A stretch of 46,551 nt of DNA. Source: a virus. The translations under genes and the position numbers were made by a program. The stretch's first letter is position 1, and the number at the start of each line of letters is the position of its first letter. The notes beneath the pieces were generated by a model that saw nothing but the letters and a program-made list of their open reading frames with translations, ran no database searches and was not told where the DNA came from. Location: positions 1-46,551 of the IMG/VR virus record IMGVR_UViG_3300036832_000818, one strand, 5' to 3'. Below are positions 7,837 to 15,191 of the stretch, piece by piece.

Positions 7837-8481
7837 TTATCCGCAGCGCAAAGATATTTTTCTTGGAATTTACGGTCACAAAGCCCGTTGACGCCATACC
7901 ACATCTTGCGATTTACGTGCACGAACCCTCAAACTCCACGCTCTGTTCCCGATGACCGGAAAATCATTTCCGCGTTACTCGGGATACGCATTTGTTGTTT
8001 TGGGGACTATGGGAGGTCGGCAAACACACGGGTCGTGTATTTGATCATCGGCGGCCCCCCGAGCCTTCGCGCGCATGAGGGGCGGAAGTACCTGACAGGG
8101 AAAGTGACAGAGGAAGGCGACGAGGCGGCGTCTTCCCTTAGCGGCGGCGATGGCTTGTCCGGCAAAGAGGGGCTTTCGCCGTCGCGCCCTCGCTCGGAGG
8201 TGCCGATGCGGGCATACTGGACGCATGCTCTGGGCGATCCTCTTGAAGCTCCAGCCGGCAGTGCCGCGATTGACGCCCGCCTAACGAAGTGTGCCGAACG
8301 TCCCCATATCGCCCGCAGGTGGTGATCGGCTTTCCATAATGACCGTTCTGCGACATTGCCGCCCAATGAAATCAATACCTTAACTGCCCTGCAACCGGCG
8401 CGGGCAGCCTGATATCCATTAAATCAATATCTAGTAGGTCAGCGTTCGCTATCCGCGAGTAATTAAAATCCGGGGGAAGCG
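7837..8481 (+). other. Gene-poor spacer (about 645 nt)
   Basis: Open frames here on both strands lack ribosome binding sites and convincing protein-like composition (for example the forward frame 7888-8325). The right end, from about 8370, is AT-rich and may hold a promoter for the gene at 8482. I see no clear RNA gene or repeat; it could be a decayed gene. Confidence 0.4.
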
Positions 8482-8682
8482 ATGCAGGAAGACTGGCGAG
8501 GGGTCGATTTTCCGCGTGATCGGGAAGTCATGCTCAGGCTCGATCTGGCTGTGCCGGCGCATTGGGACGCTTCCTTGGGGTGTTGGGTGCTGTCGCACCC
8601 TGTGCACGTCGAGACTGTGCACAGGCCCTATGCCTGGAAGCCCATCAAGGGGCATGAGCCGGTAGGCACTGCCTCGGCTTGA
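8482..8682 (+). CDS. Small hypothetical protein (66 aa)
   Basis: ATG preceded by GGGGGAAG at good spacing. Trp- and His-containing, with a segment HPVHVETVHRPYAWKPIKG. Not recognised. The DNA for that segment contains a perfect 9-bp inverted repeat (8599-8607 with 8617-8625) built on GTGCAC, a hexamer also found in the putative operators at 17.5 and 25.5 kb. Confidence 0.5.
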   Translation: MQEDWRGVDFPRDREVMLRLDLAVPAHWDASLGCWVLSHPVHVETVHRPYAWKPIKGHEPVGTASA

Positions 8683-9002
8683 GCCGGACGCCGAATCCGC
8701 TACCTGGTGCGCCAGGCGCCAAGTTTCCGCAGTCCACCGAGGTGCTCGAGGAGGTTGCTCCAGCTCCTCTGCTCGGATCGCCACATCCGGCGGTTCGAGC
8801 CGGCTTGGTCCGCCCGCCTCCGGAACTACCGGAAGGGGGGGGAGGGGGGGTCCAGTCCAGTCCAGTCCTGGTTCCGCCCGCCTCAATATGGAAAACTCGA
8901 GCCAGCCGCCAACACGTGGCCACTTATGGGCCATTAAAATAATTAATTCGGGAATATCCGGCCCGATTAAAAATAATATTTGAAAATATTCCGGAGGTGC
9001 CG
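8683..9002 (+). repeat. Spacer with poly-G tract and GTCCA tandem repeat
   Basis: No convincing gene. At about 8834-8866 two G-runs of 8 and 7 separated by one A lead into (GTCCA)x3. Such runs are prone to slippage and sequencing error. The segment 8935-8995 is AT-rich and may carry the promoter of the next gene. Confidence 0.5.
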
Positions 9003-9206
9003 ATGGCGACGGTAGTGGAACGGCGTGCGGCGAGTTGGGTAAAGGAGCGGTTAGTGGAGTTGGGGTTTCGGGATGTGGCGGTGAAGTTGGCGGAGATGAC
9101 GGCGCCGCACCGTGACCAGCCGACGGTGCGACCTGATCTTCCGAGATTGGACAATTGGCCGGAGCCGCCGAAGCGTCCGGTAGGAAGGCCGCGCAAGGTA
9201 GTGTAG
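9003..9206 (+). CDS. Small protein with C-terminal AT-hook
   Basis: 67 residues from ATG 9003, chosen because CGGAGG ends 5 nt upstream (a GTG at 8997 overlaps that signal). A helical N-terminal half (ERRAASWVKERLVELGFRDV) is followed by a proline-rich linker and a terminal AT-hook VGRPRKVV. The second AT-hook protein within 2 kb. Likely binds AT-rich minor groove; role unknown. Confidence 0.72.
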   Translation: MATVVERRAASWVKERLVELGFRDVAVKLAEMTAPHRDQPTVRPDLPRLDNWPEPPKRPVGRPRKVV

Positions 9207-9259
9207 GATCGTGGTGTGATCTGGTTCCTAAAGGGAACGGGTTACTCCCCATAAAACTT

Positions 9260-9282
9260 GCCCCCGTCACCGGGGGCATTTT
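9260..9282 (+). terminator. Hairpin terminator
   Basis: GCCCCCG (9260-9266) pairs with CGGGGGC (9271-9277) across TCAC, followed by ATTTT. A smaller GTTCC/GGGAAC hairpin lies upstream near 9224-9239. Confidence 0.7.
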
Positions 9283-9370
9283 GGCTCTGCCGGTGAGGCG
9301 GGGGACGGGCGGGCGTGTCGGTGTGATGCGGTCCCATCGCAGGGGCACGTCCGTTTCCGAGGGGGTGCCG

Positions 9371-10252
9371 ATGTGGCTGCATGTACACATTGGCGATCGG
9401 GAAGCGGCCGTCGTGGACGGCCTACGGCTAGGCGTCAGAGACGCCGCCTTTGACCCGGCGAAGCATCCCAAGGGCGGCGACCCGGAAAATGCCGGACGGT
9501 TTTCGAAGGGCAGTGGGGGTGGGGGAAAGAAGGCCCCTGCGCCAAAGCCGACGACCACATCTCCCTCTCCGGTCACCTTAAAGCCATCAAAGGAGCGGGC
9601 CTGGTCGGGGCAGCCGCGCCCCGAGGCGACGCGGTTGGGGAAGCAGGAGGCGGGGAAGCTGGGGGAGGCGATTGCGCAGAGTTATGTGCGGTCGCTGGGG
9701 GCGAAGGACGCGCGTCCGGTCAATGCCAAGCAATCGAATTTTCCGGTCGATTTGATGGGGGGTGACGCGGTTTACGAGGTGAAGACGGGTCAGGTCTCGA
9801 ATAGCCGCGGGGCGACGCAGTGGCGGGCGACGATTGGCCAGCCGGGCCCGACCGAGACGGCGTTGTTGGCGAATATGGGTCCGGAGGAGAAGCGGGCGTG
9901 GAACGAGCGCAAGGAGCGCGCGATCATGGCCCGCAAGGCGGAAGCGCTAAAGCAGATCGCGGCCGAGACCGGGCGGAACATCCAGGCCAAGACCTTGACG
10001 ATGATCCTCGATCCCGACCGGGGGATTGCGGACGTATTTGAGTTCCGGGGGTTTCACAAGCGGATCGCCTATAATTCCGCCGAAGCGGAGGAAGGCTATG
10101 TCGCGAGCTTCTCGTACATCGAGCGACGCGGGGGCGGGGACGAAGCCGGAACAATCTGTTCCGACTGCCTCGGAAGCCTGGGCGGAATTCGAGAAGTCCC
10201 TGGACGCGTGGTACGAAGATTATCTGGCTGGGCTACGGGACCACTTTGGTGA
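9371..10252 (+). CDS. PD-(D/E)XK-like phage protein
   Basis: 293 residues from ATG 9371 (GAGGGGG just upstream; longer frames lack such a site). The N-terminus contains the FDPAKHPKGGDPENAGRFSK motif often found in phage internal or packaging proteins. A central segment, FPVDLMGGDAVYEVKTGQ, has the D-(X)n-ExK pattern of a nuclease-like fold; a helical region rich in Lys/Glu follows. The last ~50 residues overlap another gene in a second frame and read less naturally, so the true C-terminus may be shorter or frameshifted. Its TGA overlaps the GTG of the small membrane protein at 10249. Confidence 0.68.
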   Translation: MWLHVHIGDREAAVVDGLRLGVRDAAFDPAKHPKGGDPENAGRFSKGSGGGGKKAPAPKPTTTSPSPVTLKPSKERAWSGQPRPEATRLGKQEAGKLGEAIAQSYVRSLGAKDARPVNAKQSNFPVDLMGGDAVYEVKTGQVSNSRGATQWRATIGQPGPTETALLANMGPEEKRAWNERKERAIMARKAEALKQIAAETGRNIQAKTLTMILDPDRGIADVFEFRGFHKRIAYNSAEAEEGYVASFSYIERRGGGDEAGTICSDCLGSLGGIREVPGRVVRRLSGWATGPLW

Positions 10253-10292
10253 CAAGCCGTCCGGCGGTACCGAACCGCCCGAGGCCGAATAA
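10098..10292 (+). CDS. Small acidic hypothetical protein overlapping its neighbours
   Basis: 64 residues from ATG 10098, preceded by GCGGAGGAAGG. A Ser/Thr-rich N-terminus is followed by a helix with aromatic and acidic residues (EAWAEFEKSLDAWYEDYLAG). It overlaps the end of the 9371 gene by 155 nt in another frame; the composition of this frame is the more natural one in the overlap. Confidence 0.6.
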   Translation: MSRASRTSSDAGAGTKPEQSVPTASEAWAEFEKSLDAWYEDYLAGLRDHFGDKPSGGTEPPEAE

Positions 10293-10383
10293 CCCGAATT
10301 GTGGCTGGCAGTTCTGGCTGATCGTGGTGCTGGCGGTCGCGATCTGGTCGCTGATCGGGCTGGGGGTGTGGCTGGTGGTGTAG
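10249..10383 (+). CDS. Single-pass membrane micro-protein (44 aa)
   Basis: GTG at 10249 overlaps the TGA (10250-10252) of the 9371 gene. A Pro/Asn/Arg-rich N-terminal 17 residues precede one strong transmembrane segment (FWLIVVLAVAIWSLIGLGVW). The size and topology fit a small holin, spanin partner or antiholin, but nothing identifies it as such. Confidence 0.6.
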   Translation: MTSRPAVPNRPRPNNPNCGWQFWLIVVLAVAIWSLIGLGVWLVV

Positions 10384-10392
10384 GAGGCGGCG

Positions 10393-10551
10393 ATGATCGT
10401 GGTGGAAATCCTGATCGTGGTGAGCCTGTTTTTATGGTTCCTCTCCCTCTTGCCGCCGGCCGCGAGCCAGTTCGCCTGGTCGACGTCGTGGTTGGCGTGG
10501 ATCAGCGTGGTGTTGATCGCGCTGTTCCTGTTCCTGCCGGCAATGCGGTGA
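10393..10551 (+). CDS. Two-pass membrane micro-protein (52 aa)
   Basis: ATG 10393 is preceded by TAGGAGGCGG, whose TAG is the stop of the previous membrane peptide. Two hydrophobic segments (IVVEILIVVSLFLWFLSLL and WLAWISVVLIALFLFL) flank a short polar loop. This is a holin-like layout, and it lies beside another membrane peptide, but the context is not a lysis cassette, so the role stays open. Confidence 0.62.
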   Translation: MIVVEILIVVSLFLWFLSLLPPAASQFAWSTSWLAWISVVLIALFLFLPAMR

Positions 10552-10583
10552 GAATTTTTATATTCTGGACAGAGGAGGCGACC

Positions 10584-10712
10584 ATGCACACCCCCGATCC
10601 GAAGCCCGAGGAAACTGGTCCCGGTGAAGGCGAGCCGGCCGGCGACGAGCCGGAGCAGAAGGACGACGGCACGGAAGAAGCCGTCGAGGACGCGGGGCGC
10701 GAGACGGCCTGA
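10584..10712 (+). CDS. Acidic 42-residue peptide
   Basis: Strong ribosome site AGAGGAGG before ATG 10584. Almost half of the residues are Glu, Asp or Gly; no fold is predicted and it is probably disordered. Its stop TGA overlaps the next ATG (TGATG). DNA-mimic or chaperone-like roles would be speculation. Confidence 0.55.
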   Translation: MHTPDPKPEETGPGEGEPAGDEPEQKDDGTEEAVEDAGRETA

Positions 10713-11008
10713 TGGCAGCGAGCGCCTCCGGCGCAGGGGCAAGGCCCGATCATCGGGACCACTGTCAGCAATGCGGCGGGGCCGGCCCCGGCCAATACGC
10801 TGACATGATCATGTTCCCGATGTGGCCCAAGGGCGCCGAGCCGCACTGCTACACGGTGTTTTATTGTGACGCCTGCATCCGTGGACAAGCCGAGGAGGAA
10901 GCGGCGGAGCGGGAATTTCTCGGTGAAGTCGAGTGGCAGCGGCAGCGCGAACAGCACAAGGCCGAGTTCACCGCTATGATGGACCGGAGCGGGGTCAAGC
11001 GACACTGA
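10712..11008 (+). CDS. Small zinc-binding protein (98 aa)
   Basis: Two cysteine pairs (CQQCGG at residue 18 and CDACIRG near residue 52) form a likely zinc site; the C-terminal 40 residues are a long charged helix (AEEEAAEREFLGEVEWQRQR onward). Coupled to the preceding gene by TGATG. Not recognised as a named family. Confidence 0.7.
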   Translation: MAASASGAGARPDHRDHCQQCGGAGPGQYADMIMFPMWPKGAEPHCYTVFYCDACIRGQAEEEAAEREFLGEVEWQRQREQHKAEFTAMMDRSGVKRH

Positions 11009-11022
11009 ACCGGAGGCGCGCG

Positions 11023-11223
11023 ATGGACGAGCCGCTGCTGCAGTTCTTTTCGACCGCCCACTTGCTCGGGGAGTTGCGCGCGGTGAGCGAGCCCTTTGGT
11101 GAACTGGCCCGGCACGTCGTCGCGACACTGCCGCGCAACCCGGAGCGCACCGTGGCGCTGCGCAAGCTCCTCGAAGCCAAGGACTGTGCCGTCCGCGCGG
11201 CGCTGTATAAGTCCGACCCATGA
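11023..11223 (+). CDS. Small helical protein, possibly Acb2/Tad1-like sponge
   Basis: 66 residues from ATG 11023 (GGAGGCGCG upstream). The pattern FF..AHL..ELRAVSEPFGELA, then LPRNPERTVALRKLLEAKDC and AVRA, is a conserved phage mini-protein layout. It resembles the helical hairpin of Acb2/Tad1-type proteins (Leu-Ala helix, P-x-x-R-E turn, AL-x-KL-x-EA helix), which sequester cyclic oligonucleotides made by CBASS-type defence. The resemblance is by pattern only, and the family match needs a profile search. ATGA overlap with the next gene. Confidence 0.7.
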   Translation: MDEPLLQFFSTAHLLGELRAVSEPFGELARHVVATLPRNPERTVALRKLLEAKDCAVRAALYKSDP

Positions 11224-11408
11224 GCGGCGAGAGCGACTATGGCCGCGATGTGCGGCGTGAGCTGTTCCGTTCTCTCCCGGCGCTGGCGGCGCTCAGCGGT
11301 GTCGAGCGCTACCGCGCCGAGGAGCTGATCGAGCGGCTGGTCGAGAACGCGATCGGCGACTGGAACGACAGCCGGGCGGCCGATTTTGAGTTTGTCGAGC
11401 CGCCATGA
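11220..11408 (+). CDS. Small hypothetical protein (62 aa)
   Basis: Coupled by ATGA to the preceding gene. A compact, charged helical protein (VRRELFRSLPALAALSG, then YRAEELIERLVENAIGDW). Not recognised. Confidence 0.68.
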   Translation: MSGESDYGRDVRRELFRSLPALAALSGVERYRAEELIERLVENAIGDWNDSRAADFEFVEPP

Positions 11409-11878
11409 TGACGCCCGCCGAGCATAACGATCCCGAGTGGCTGGCCGTGCGCTGGGAGGAGAACAGCCGGGGCCAGGGGTTTCTCGCCGGCTGGTATGTG
11501 GTCCGGGTGTGCCCGTGTCACCGGGGCGAGCGGGTGACGCTGCCGCTCCAGGGCGAGGCGGACGCGCAGCGGGTGCGGCGGGTGCTGCTCGGTCTCGAAA
11601 AGGGGAAGTTGGCCCCCGCGCCGCGCGAGTGGTCGCCCGACCCGGAACGCCCGACGGCGGTGCTGCCGGGTCAGGTGTGGCGGCGCAACCGATTGCGCGA
11701 CGGGCGCTATTTCCGGGTGCTGGCGGTCAAGAACGGTCAGGTCGAAATCGCCACGGTCGACCGGGGCGAAGACGGCGGCTGGGTGCCGGGCGGTCAGAAC
11801 TGGCGGAAGATCGCCGTGCGCCGGCTGTTGCAGCGGCCAAAGCCGGGAGCGCCGTGGCCCTACACGATGATCGAGTGA
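11405..11878 (+). CDS. Hypothetical protein (157 aa), last of the rightward early operon
   Basis: Coupled by ATGA to the previous gene. The N-terminal half contains WYVVRVCPCHRGERVTLPL, a motif similar to that of the 31423 gene (WYLIRICPCHNGEPLPRPY), so the two share a small domain. The C-terminal half has a beta-rich segment (GQVWRRNRLRDGRYFRVLAV) resembling an SH3-like barrel. Function unknown. It meets the leftward operon tail to tail at 11886. Confidence 0.72.
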   Translation: MMTPAEHNDPEWLAVRWEENSRGQGFLAGWYVVRVCPCHRGERVTLPLQGEADAQRVRRVLLGLEKGKLAPAPREWSPDPERPTAVLPGQVWRRNRLRDGRYFRVLAVKNGQVEIATVDRGEDGGWVPGGQNWRKIAVRRLLQRPKPGAPWPYTMIE

Positions 11879-11885
11879 GGGGGCA

Positions 11886-12509
11886 TCACTTGGGCGGCAG
11901 CAGCCGCTGATCGGGCGGCAGCAGGGCTTCGGCGCGGATCATGCGGGCGGCGGCGGACATCTCGGCGGTAAAGGCGGCGTCGATCGGCATCGGCGCGGTG
12001 TGGCCAAACTGCCCGTTCTCGTCCTTCAAAAAACACATGGCGAGCTGGCCCTCGGGGGTCTTCCAGCGCCACAGCACATGGCCAACCTCGGTGACGGCGG
12101 CCAGCACCAGCGCGCGCACGGGGTCTTCCATCCAGGCATTCTCAAAACCGGCAGCGACCCACATCTGGCAGGCGGCGACCTCGCGCCCACCTATGCGCAT
12201 CAGATCGGGCGCGGGATCGACCACCACGCCACAGCGGTCGGGGCGCAGATCATCGGGCCAGCCCTCAAGCAAATACTGGCACGACCACACCCGGCACGAT
12301 TGGGGCCGCCGGTCGTAGACGGCGCAGCCGGGGGTGCCGGCGTAGGGAAACGACCGCTCATGTTGGCAGCGGGTAAAGGACGGCAGGCCGATTTCGGCGA
12401 CCGCGATCAGGCGACAGCACAGCGTGCACCCGTCGCAGGACTTTTTGGGTTTTGGCATCACCGCCTCGGCCAGCGCGGTGACGGGCGGGGAATAGCGCCG
12501 GGGCTTCAT
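11886..12509 (-). CDS. YkgJ-like cysteine-cluster protein
   Basis: 207 residues. The spacing CDGCTLCC, then C48, then C62, then CRVWSCQY matches the YkgJ (UPF0153) zinc/iron-chelating family, in which clustered cysteines bind metal. ATG 12509 overlaps the preceding stop (ATGA); an internal ATG 18 residues later (MPKPKKSC) is an alternative. It is the last gene of the leftward operon. Biochemical role in phages is not known. Confidence 0.78.
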   Translation of the reverse strand: MKPRRYSPPVTALAEAVMPKPKKSCDGCTLCCRLIAVAEIGLPSFTRCQHERSFPYAGTPGCAVYDRRPQSCRVWSCQYLLEGWPDDLRPDRCGVVVDPAPDLMRIGGREVAACQMWVAAGFENAWMEDPVRALVLAAVTEVGHVLWRWKTPEGQLAMCFLKDENGQFGHTAPMPIDAAFTAEMSAAARMIRAEALLPPDQRLLPPK

Positions 12510-12688
12510 AGCTTCTGACAGATCGCACGGGCGGCAATGGCCGCTTCGAGGGCTTCGCCGATCCGGTGGTCGACCTCGCGGAACGGGTTGCGCTGCGGCG
12601 TGACCTCCAGCGCCGCGCGCAAGGCCATGATGGCGGTGTTGAGCAGCACGCGGATGTCGGCGGCAACCTCGATGTCAGTATCGCTCAT
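12506..12688 (-). CDS. Small helical hypothetical protein (60 aa)
   Basis: Start at 12688 chosen because it overlaps the preceding stop (ATGA). Two amphipathic helices (AADIRVLLNTAIMALRAALEV and HRIGEALEAAIAARAICQKL). Not recognised. Confidence 0.68.
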   Translation of the reverse strand: MSDTDIEVAADIRVLLNTAIMALRAALEVTPQRNPFREVDHRIGEALEAAIAARAICQKL

Positions 12689-13032
12689 GAGTGTGGTGCT
12701 CCCTCGACGCGCTTGGTGGCGCAGAACACACAAATCCGCAACAGCCAGAACGGCAGGCCGGCGGCGGTTTCGACCGGCGTGCCGCAGTCATGACAGACCG
12801 TCGCCACGTTGTCGGGGAAGTGCGCCGCGCCGCGCAGCAACAGGCAGATGATGAACTCGCCCGGTTGGGGCTGCCCGCGTTGCGCGAAGGCGTGCATCAT
12901 CCGCTTGGTGGCGGCGGGATCGCGGGCGTGACGATCGAGCCACGCCTCGGCGCCGGGTAGGTGGCGCACGGCGACCCCCAGCCGCTTGCGCAGCAACAGG
13001 ATCGAGGTGAATTCCTCGACGAGCGACTTCAC
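12685..13032 (-). CDS. Hypothetical protein with two CxxC pairs (115 aa)
   Basis: Helical N-terminus; the C-terminal third carries CHDCGTP and, 20 residues later, CVFCATK, a probable zinc ribbon. Overlaps both neighbours by 4 nt. Function unknown. Confidence 0.7.
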   Translation of the reverse strand: MKSLVEEFTSILLLRKRLGVAVRHLPGAEAWLDRHARDPAATKRMMHAFAQRGQPQPGEFIICLLLRGAAHFPDNVATVCHDCGTPVETAAGLPFWLLRICVFCATKRVEGAPHS

Positions 13033-13214
13033 CCGGTCTTCCAGTCAGGGCCAAACGCGCGTGCGGCGGCGGCTTCCGTTTCCGCCAGGAGTTGCCGCGT
13101 CTCGGCCCGGTCGAGCAGCATCGCGACCCGCCCCGTGATCGACTGCGCTGTAAACGCGACAAACCGATCGTCAGCGGCGACAAGCTGGACGCTGCCGATG
13201 CCTTCTTGTTCCAT
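13029..13214 (-). CDS. Small hypothetical protein (61 aa)
   Basis: Start at 13214 (MEQEGIGSVQL) chosen because GAGGAGGGG lies 4-8 nt upstream; a longer frame reaches into the neighbouring gene without a ribosome site. A short beta segment (VQLVAADDRFVAFTAQS) is followed by a helix. Not recognised. Confidence 0.65.
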   Translation of the reverse strand: MEQEGIGSVQLVAADDRFVAFTAQSITGRVAMLLDRAETRQLLAETEAAAARAFGPDWKTG

Positions 13215-13215
13215 T

Positions 13216-13368
13216 TTACCCCTCCTCGATGTCGATGCCGACGATGACAACCTCGCCGTCGAGGGTCTGCCGGATGATGGGCGTGGTCGCGTTCCACAGT
13301 TCGTCGGGTATCGAGCAAATTTCCTCGATGGCTTCTTCCGCCAGGGCGCGGAATTGTTCCTTGGTCAT
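13216..13368 (-). CDS. Acidic micro-protein (50 aa)
   Basis: ATG 13368 overlaps the preceding stop (ATGA); the stop TAA at 13216-13218 lies inside the ribosome-binding region of the next gene. Sequence: a Glu-rich helix (KEQFRALAEEAIEEI) then a beta hairpin (GEVVIVGIDIEEG). Too short to recognise, but overlaps at both ends support it. Confidence 0.62.
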   Translation of the reverse strand: MTKEQFRALAEEAIEEICSIPDELWNATTPIIRQTLDGEVVIVGIDIEEG

Positions 13369-13568
13369 GCTTCAAAGCCTCCGCGTTCGGCGAGTACCGC
13401 GATAATCCCCGCGACGCCAAGCGCGCGGCGTTCGTTGGGCAGCTCGTCGAGGATGATCGCCACAGCGCGCGTCAGCGCGGTGATGGCTTCCGGCGAAGTC
13501 AAACGCAACGTCTGGCGGCAATAGGCGACCAGCGCCTTGCTTTCGCTCGCGCGTCCGGTGATGGCCAT
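13365..13568 (-). CDS. Small helical hypothetical protein (67 aa)
   Basis: ATG 13568 follows the stop of the upstream gene by a few bases. All-helical composition, with hydrophobic heptads in AITALTRAVAIILDEL. Ends in an ATGA overlap. Not recognised. Confidence 0.65.
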   Translation of the reverse strand: MAITGRASESKALVAYCRQTLRLTSPEAITALTRAVAIILDELPNERRALGVAGIIAVLAERGGFEA

Positions 13569-13571
13569 TTT

Positions 13572-13805
13572 TCACCACACCGGATTGCGCTTGTTGGGCT
13601 CAAATTCCTCGCCGAATGCCTCGCGGTGCAGCCGGCAATACCACTCAAAAAACTGTTGCTCCGAGCCGGGGCGATCGTTGGACCCGGTCGGGTCGCCGTC
13701 GCCGGCATGGAGCCGCTCGCACAGGTCGCGGTCCATCAGGTTGTTTGCGGCGTCAAAGTCGATGTCGACGCCGTGGGCGTTGGTGATCGTGGTCATCGGC
13801 TTCAC
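13572..13805 (-). CDS. Hypothetical protein (77 aa)
   Basis: ATG 13805 overlaps the stop of the 337-residue gene (ATGA), favouring this start over the internal ATG three codons later. Aromatic C-terminus (EQQFFEWYCRLHREAFGEEF). The N-terminal part (VDIDFDAANNLMDRDLCERL) resembles a short DNA- or metal-binding fold, but nothing is diagnostic. Confidence 0.68.
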   Translation of the reverse strand: MKPMTTITNAHGVDIDFDAANNLMDRDLCERLHAGDGDPTGSNDRPGSEQQFFEWYCRLHREAFGEEFEPNKRNPVW

Positions 13806-14815
13806 CCCCTCACATGGGTCTGGCGGTGGATGACATCGCCCGAGCCGCGCCAGTACGGCTCGACGATCCAGTGCTTGTCGCCCCGGCGCGCGAGGTACGA
13901 GCTGACCAGATGCACGCGCGGGCTCTTGCGGAGATAGCCGAGCGGCTGGACCGGCCGCAGTGTCGCCCCGACCGGCGCCAGCCGCAGGCTCACGCGGGTG
14001 TGATCGAGCAATGGCACTTCGCCCTTGCGGACGCGGTGCTTATTGAGCCGCGAGAGGTCGACCGAATTGTAGGTCAAGAGCGGGCGCGAGGCGGTGAGCA
14101 TCAGCATCGTGCACCACAGCACGATGTATTCGCCGACCACATCGCCAGCGGCCAGCGCGCGCACCAGCCCGTCATTGCCGAGGGCCGCGAAGTAATGCTC
14201 GCCCCACGCGCTGGTCCGGTGTTCGGCGGTGCGCCAGATGTCGAACAGCGCCGCGAGCTGGATCGGGTTGTCGACCCACAGCGTGGCGAGATTGCCCTTT
14301 AAAAGCCCCTCGATTTCCCGCTCCGGCAGGTGGTAGCGCTGGTCGAGGTCAAAATAGGGCTGGATCGCGCCGATATTGGGCACGTTGAGCCCGCCGACTG
14401 CCGTGCCGTTTGGCGTTGTCCACGCCCAGGTAGCGGTGCCGCGCCGCCCGCCTTCGTCGGCCTCGAGCAGAAACCCGACACGCCCCGGCAGCGGGCGCAG
14501 TTCCTTGTAGGAGAGCTTTTCCCACGGGAATTTGTCGCGCAACCGCTGGCGATCGGCATCGTCCCATTCCACCCAGAGCTTGGGGTAGGGGATGCGAAGG
14601 TGAGCCATCGCATCAAGGGTGACCTTGGGGCGGCCGAGATTGAGTTCGACACAGGTGCGCATCGCGCCGGCATCGAGCAGGAAGCGCGGGGCGCCAGTGA
14701 GCCGCTCGGCCAGATCGATATAGCCATCAAGCACCGGGTCCATCCGCCGGAGAACGCCCTTCTGGGTGCGAAACGCCGCGCCGATCTGGGTGAGCGTGTC
14801 CATCAGGTAGCTCAT
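13802..14815 (-). CDS. Hypothetical protein (337 aa), largest in the leftward operon
   Basis: Start at 14815 (MSYLMDTLTQIG) overlaps the stop of the preceding 39-residue gene; the longer frame upstream reads as a shadow. A mixed alpha/beta protein with many aromatics (PKLWVEWDDADRQRLRDKFPWEK) and a conserved-looking C-terminus (ARRGDKHWIVEPYWRGSGDV). Related large unknown proteins occur in alphaproteobacterial phages, often near small Cys-rich genes. No catalytic motif was found. Confidence 0.75.
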   Translation of the reverse strand: MSYLMDTLTQIGAAFRTQKGVLRRMDPVLDGYIDLAERLTGAPRFLLDAGAMRTCVELNLGRPKVTLDAMAHLRIPYPKLWVEWDDADRQRLRDKFPWEKLSYKELRPLPGRVGFLLEADEGGRRGTATWAWTTPNGTAVGGLNVPNIGAIQPYFDLDQRYHLPEREIEGLLKGNLATLWVDNPIQLAALFDIWRTAEHRTSAWGEHYFAALGNDGLVRALAAGDVVGEYIVLWCTMLMLTASRPLLTYNSVDLSRLNKHRVRKGEVPLLDHTRVSLRLAPVGATLRPVQPLGYLRKSPRVHLVSSYLARRGDKHWIVEPYWRGSGDVIHRQTHVRG

Positions 14816-14931
14816 CGGGCCGCGACCTCGATGATGACGGTGACGACGACCGGCGGCGGTAGCCGCCTGCGCCTCGGACAGACAAAGCGGATGACGGCCA
14901 GACCGATCAGCACGGCGGCGACGAGGCTCAT
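14812..14931 (-). CDS. Single-pass membrane peptide (39 aa)
   Basis: ATG 14931 overlaps the preceding stop and its own stop overlaps the next start (ATGA at both ends). One hydrophobic helix (MSLVAAVLIGLAVIRFVC), a polybasic stretch (RRRR), then a second hydrophobic strand. Likely membrane-associated; role unknown. Confidence 0.6.
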   Translation of the reverse strand: MSLVAAVLIGLAVIRFVCPRRRRLPPPVVVTVIIEVAAR

Positions 14932-15191
14932 GCCCATTCCTTGCCGCAGGTTTCGCAGCGGCTGACGTACTGATCGCCCGCGCCGGTATTCGGATGACCG
15001 CACGGCAGCAAGGCGTCGTCATCATCGGGCCCGTCACGGTCCCAGGTCGCCACTTCGTGCAGGGTTTCGATGTCCTGCGGTGTCAGCAGCTTGCAAACCC
15101 GGCGGAACAGCTCCGGTTCGCGGGCATAGAGGTCGAGCAGGTCGCGTGCGGCCCGCGCGATGGTGACGAGGGGATCGGTGTCATCGCTCAT
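14928..15191 (-). CDS. Small hypothetical protein with C-terminal zinc motif (87 aa)
   Basis: A helical N-terminal domain (ARAARDLLDLYAREPELFRR) is followed by an acidic linker and a C-terminal C-x-H...CETCGKEW zinc-finger-like end. Overlaps both neighbours by 4 nt. Confidence 0.7.
   Translation of the reverse strand: MSDDTDPLVTIARAARDLLDLYAREPELFRRVCKLLTPQDIETLHEVATWDRDGPDDDDALLPCGHPNTGAGDQYVSRCETCGKEWA

Noticed and set aside
7888-8325. Forward frame of 145 codons in the 7837-8481 spacer
   Set aside because: No ribosome site, unnatural composition and no similarity; left as a gene-poor spacer.
8679-8942. Forward frame of 87 codons over the poly-G tract
   Set aside because: TTG start, proline-rich, passes through the slippage-prone repeats; not supported.
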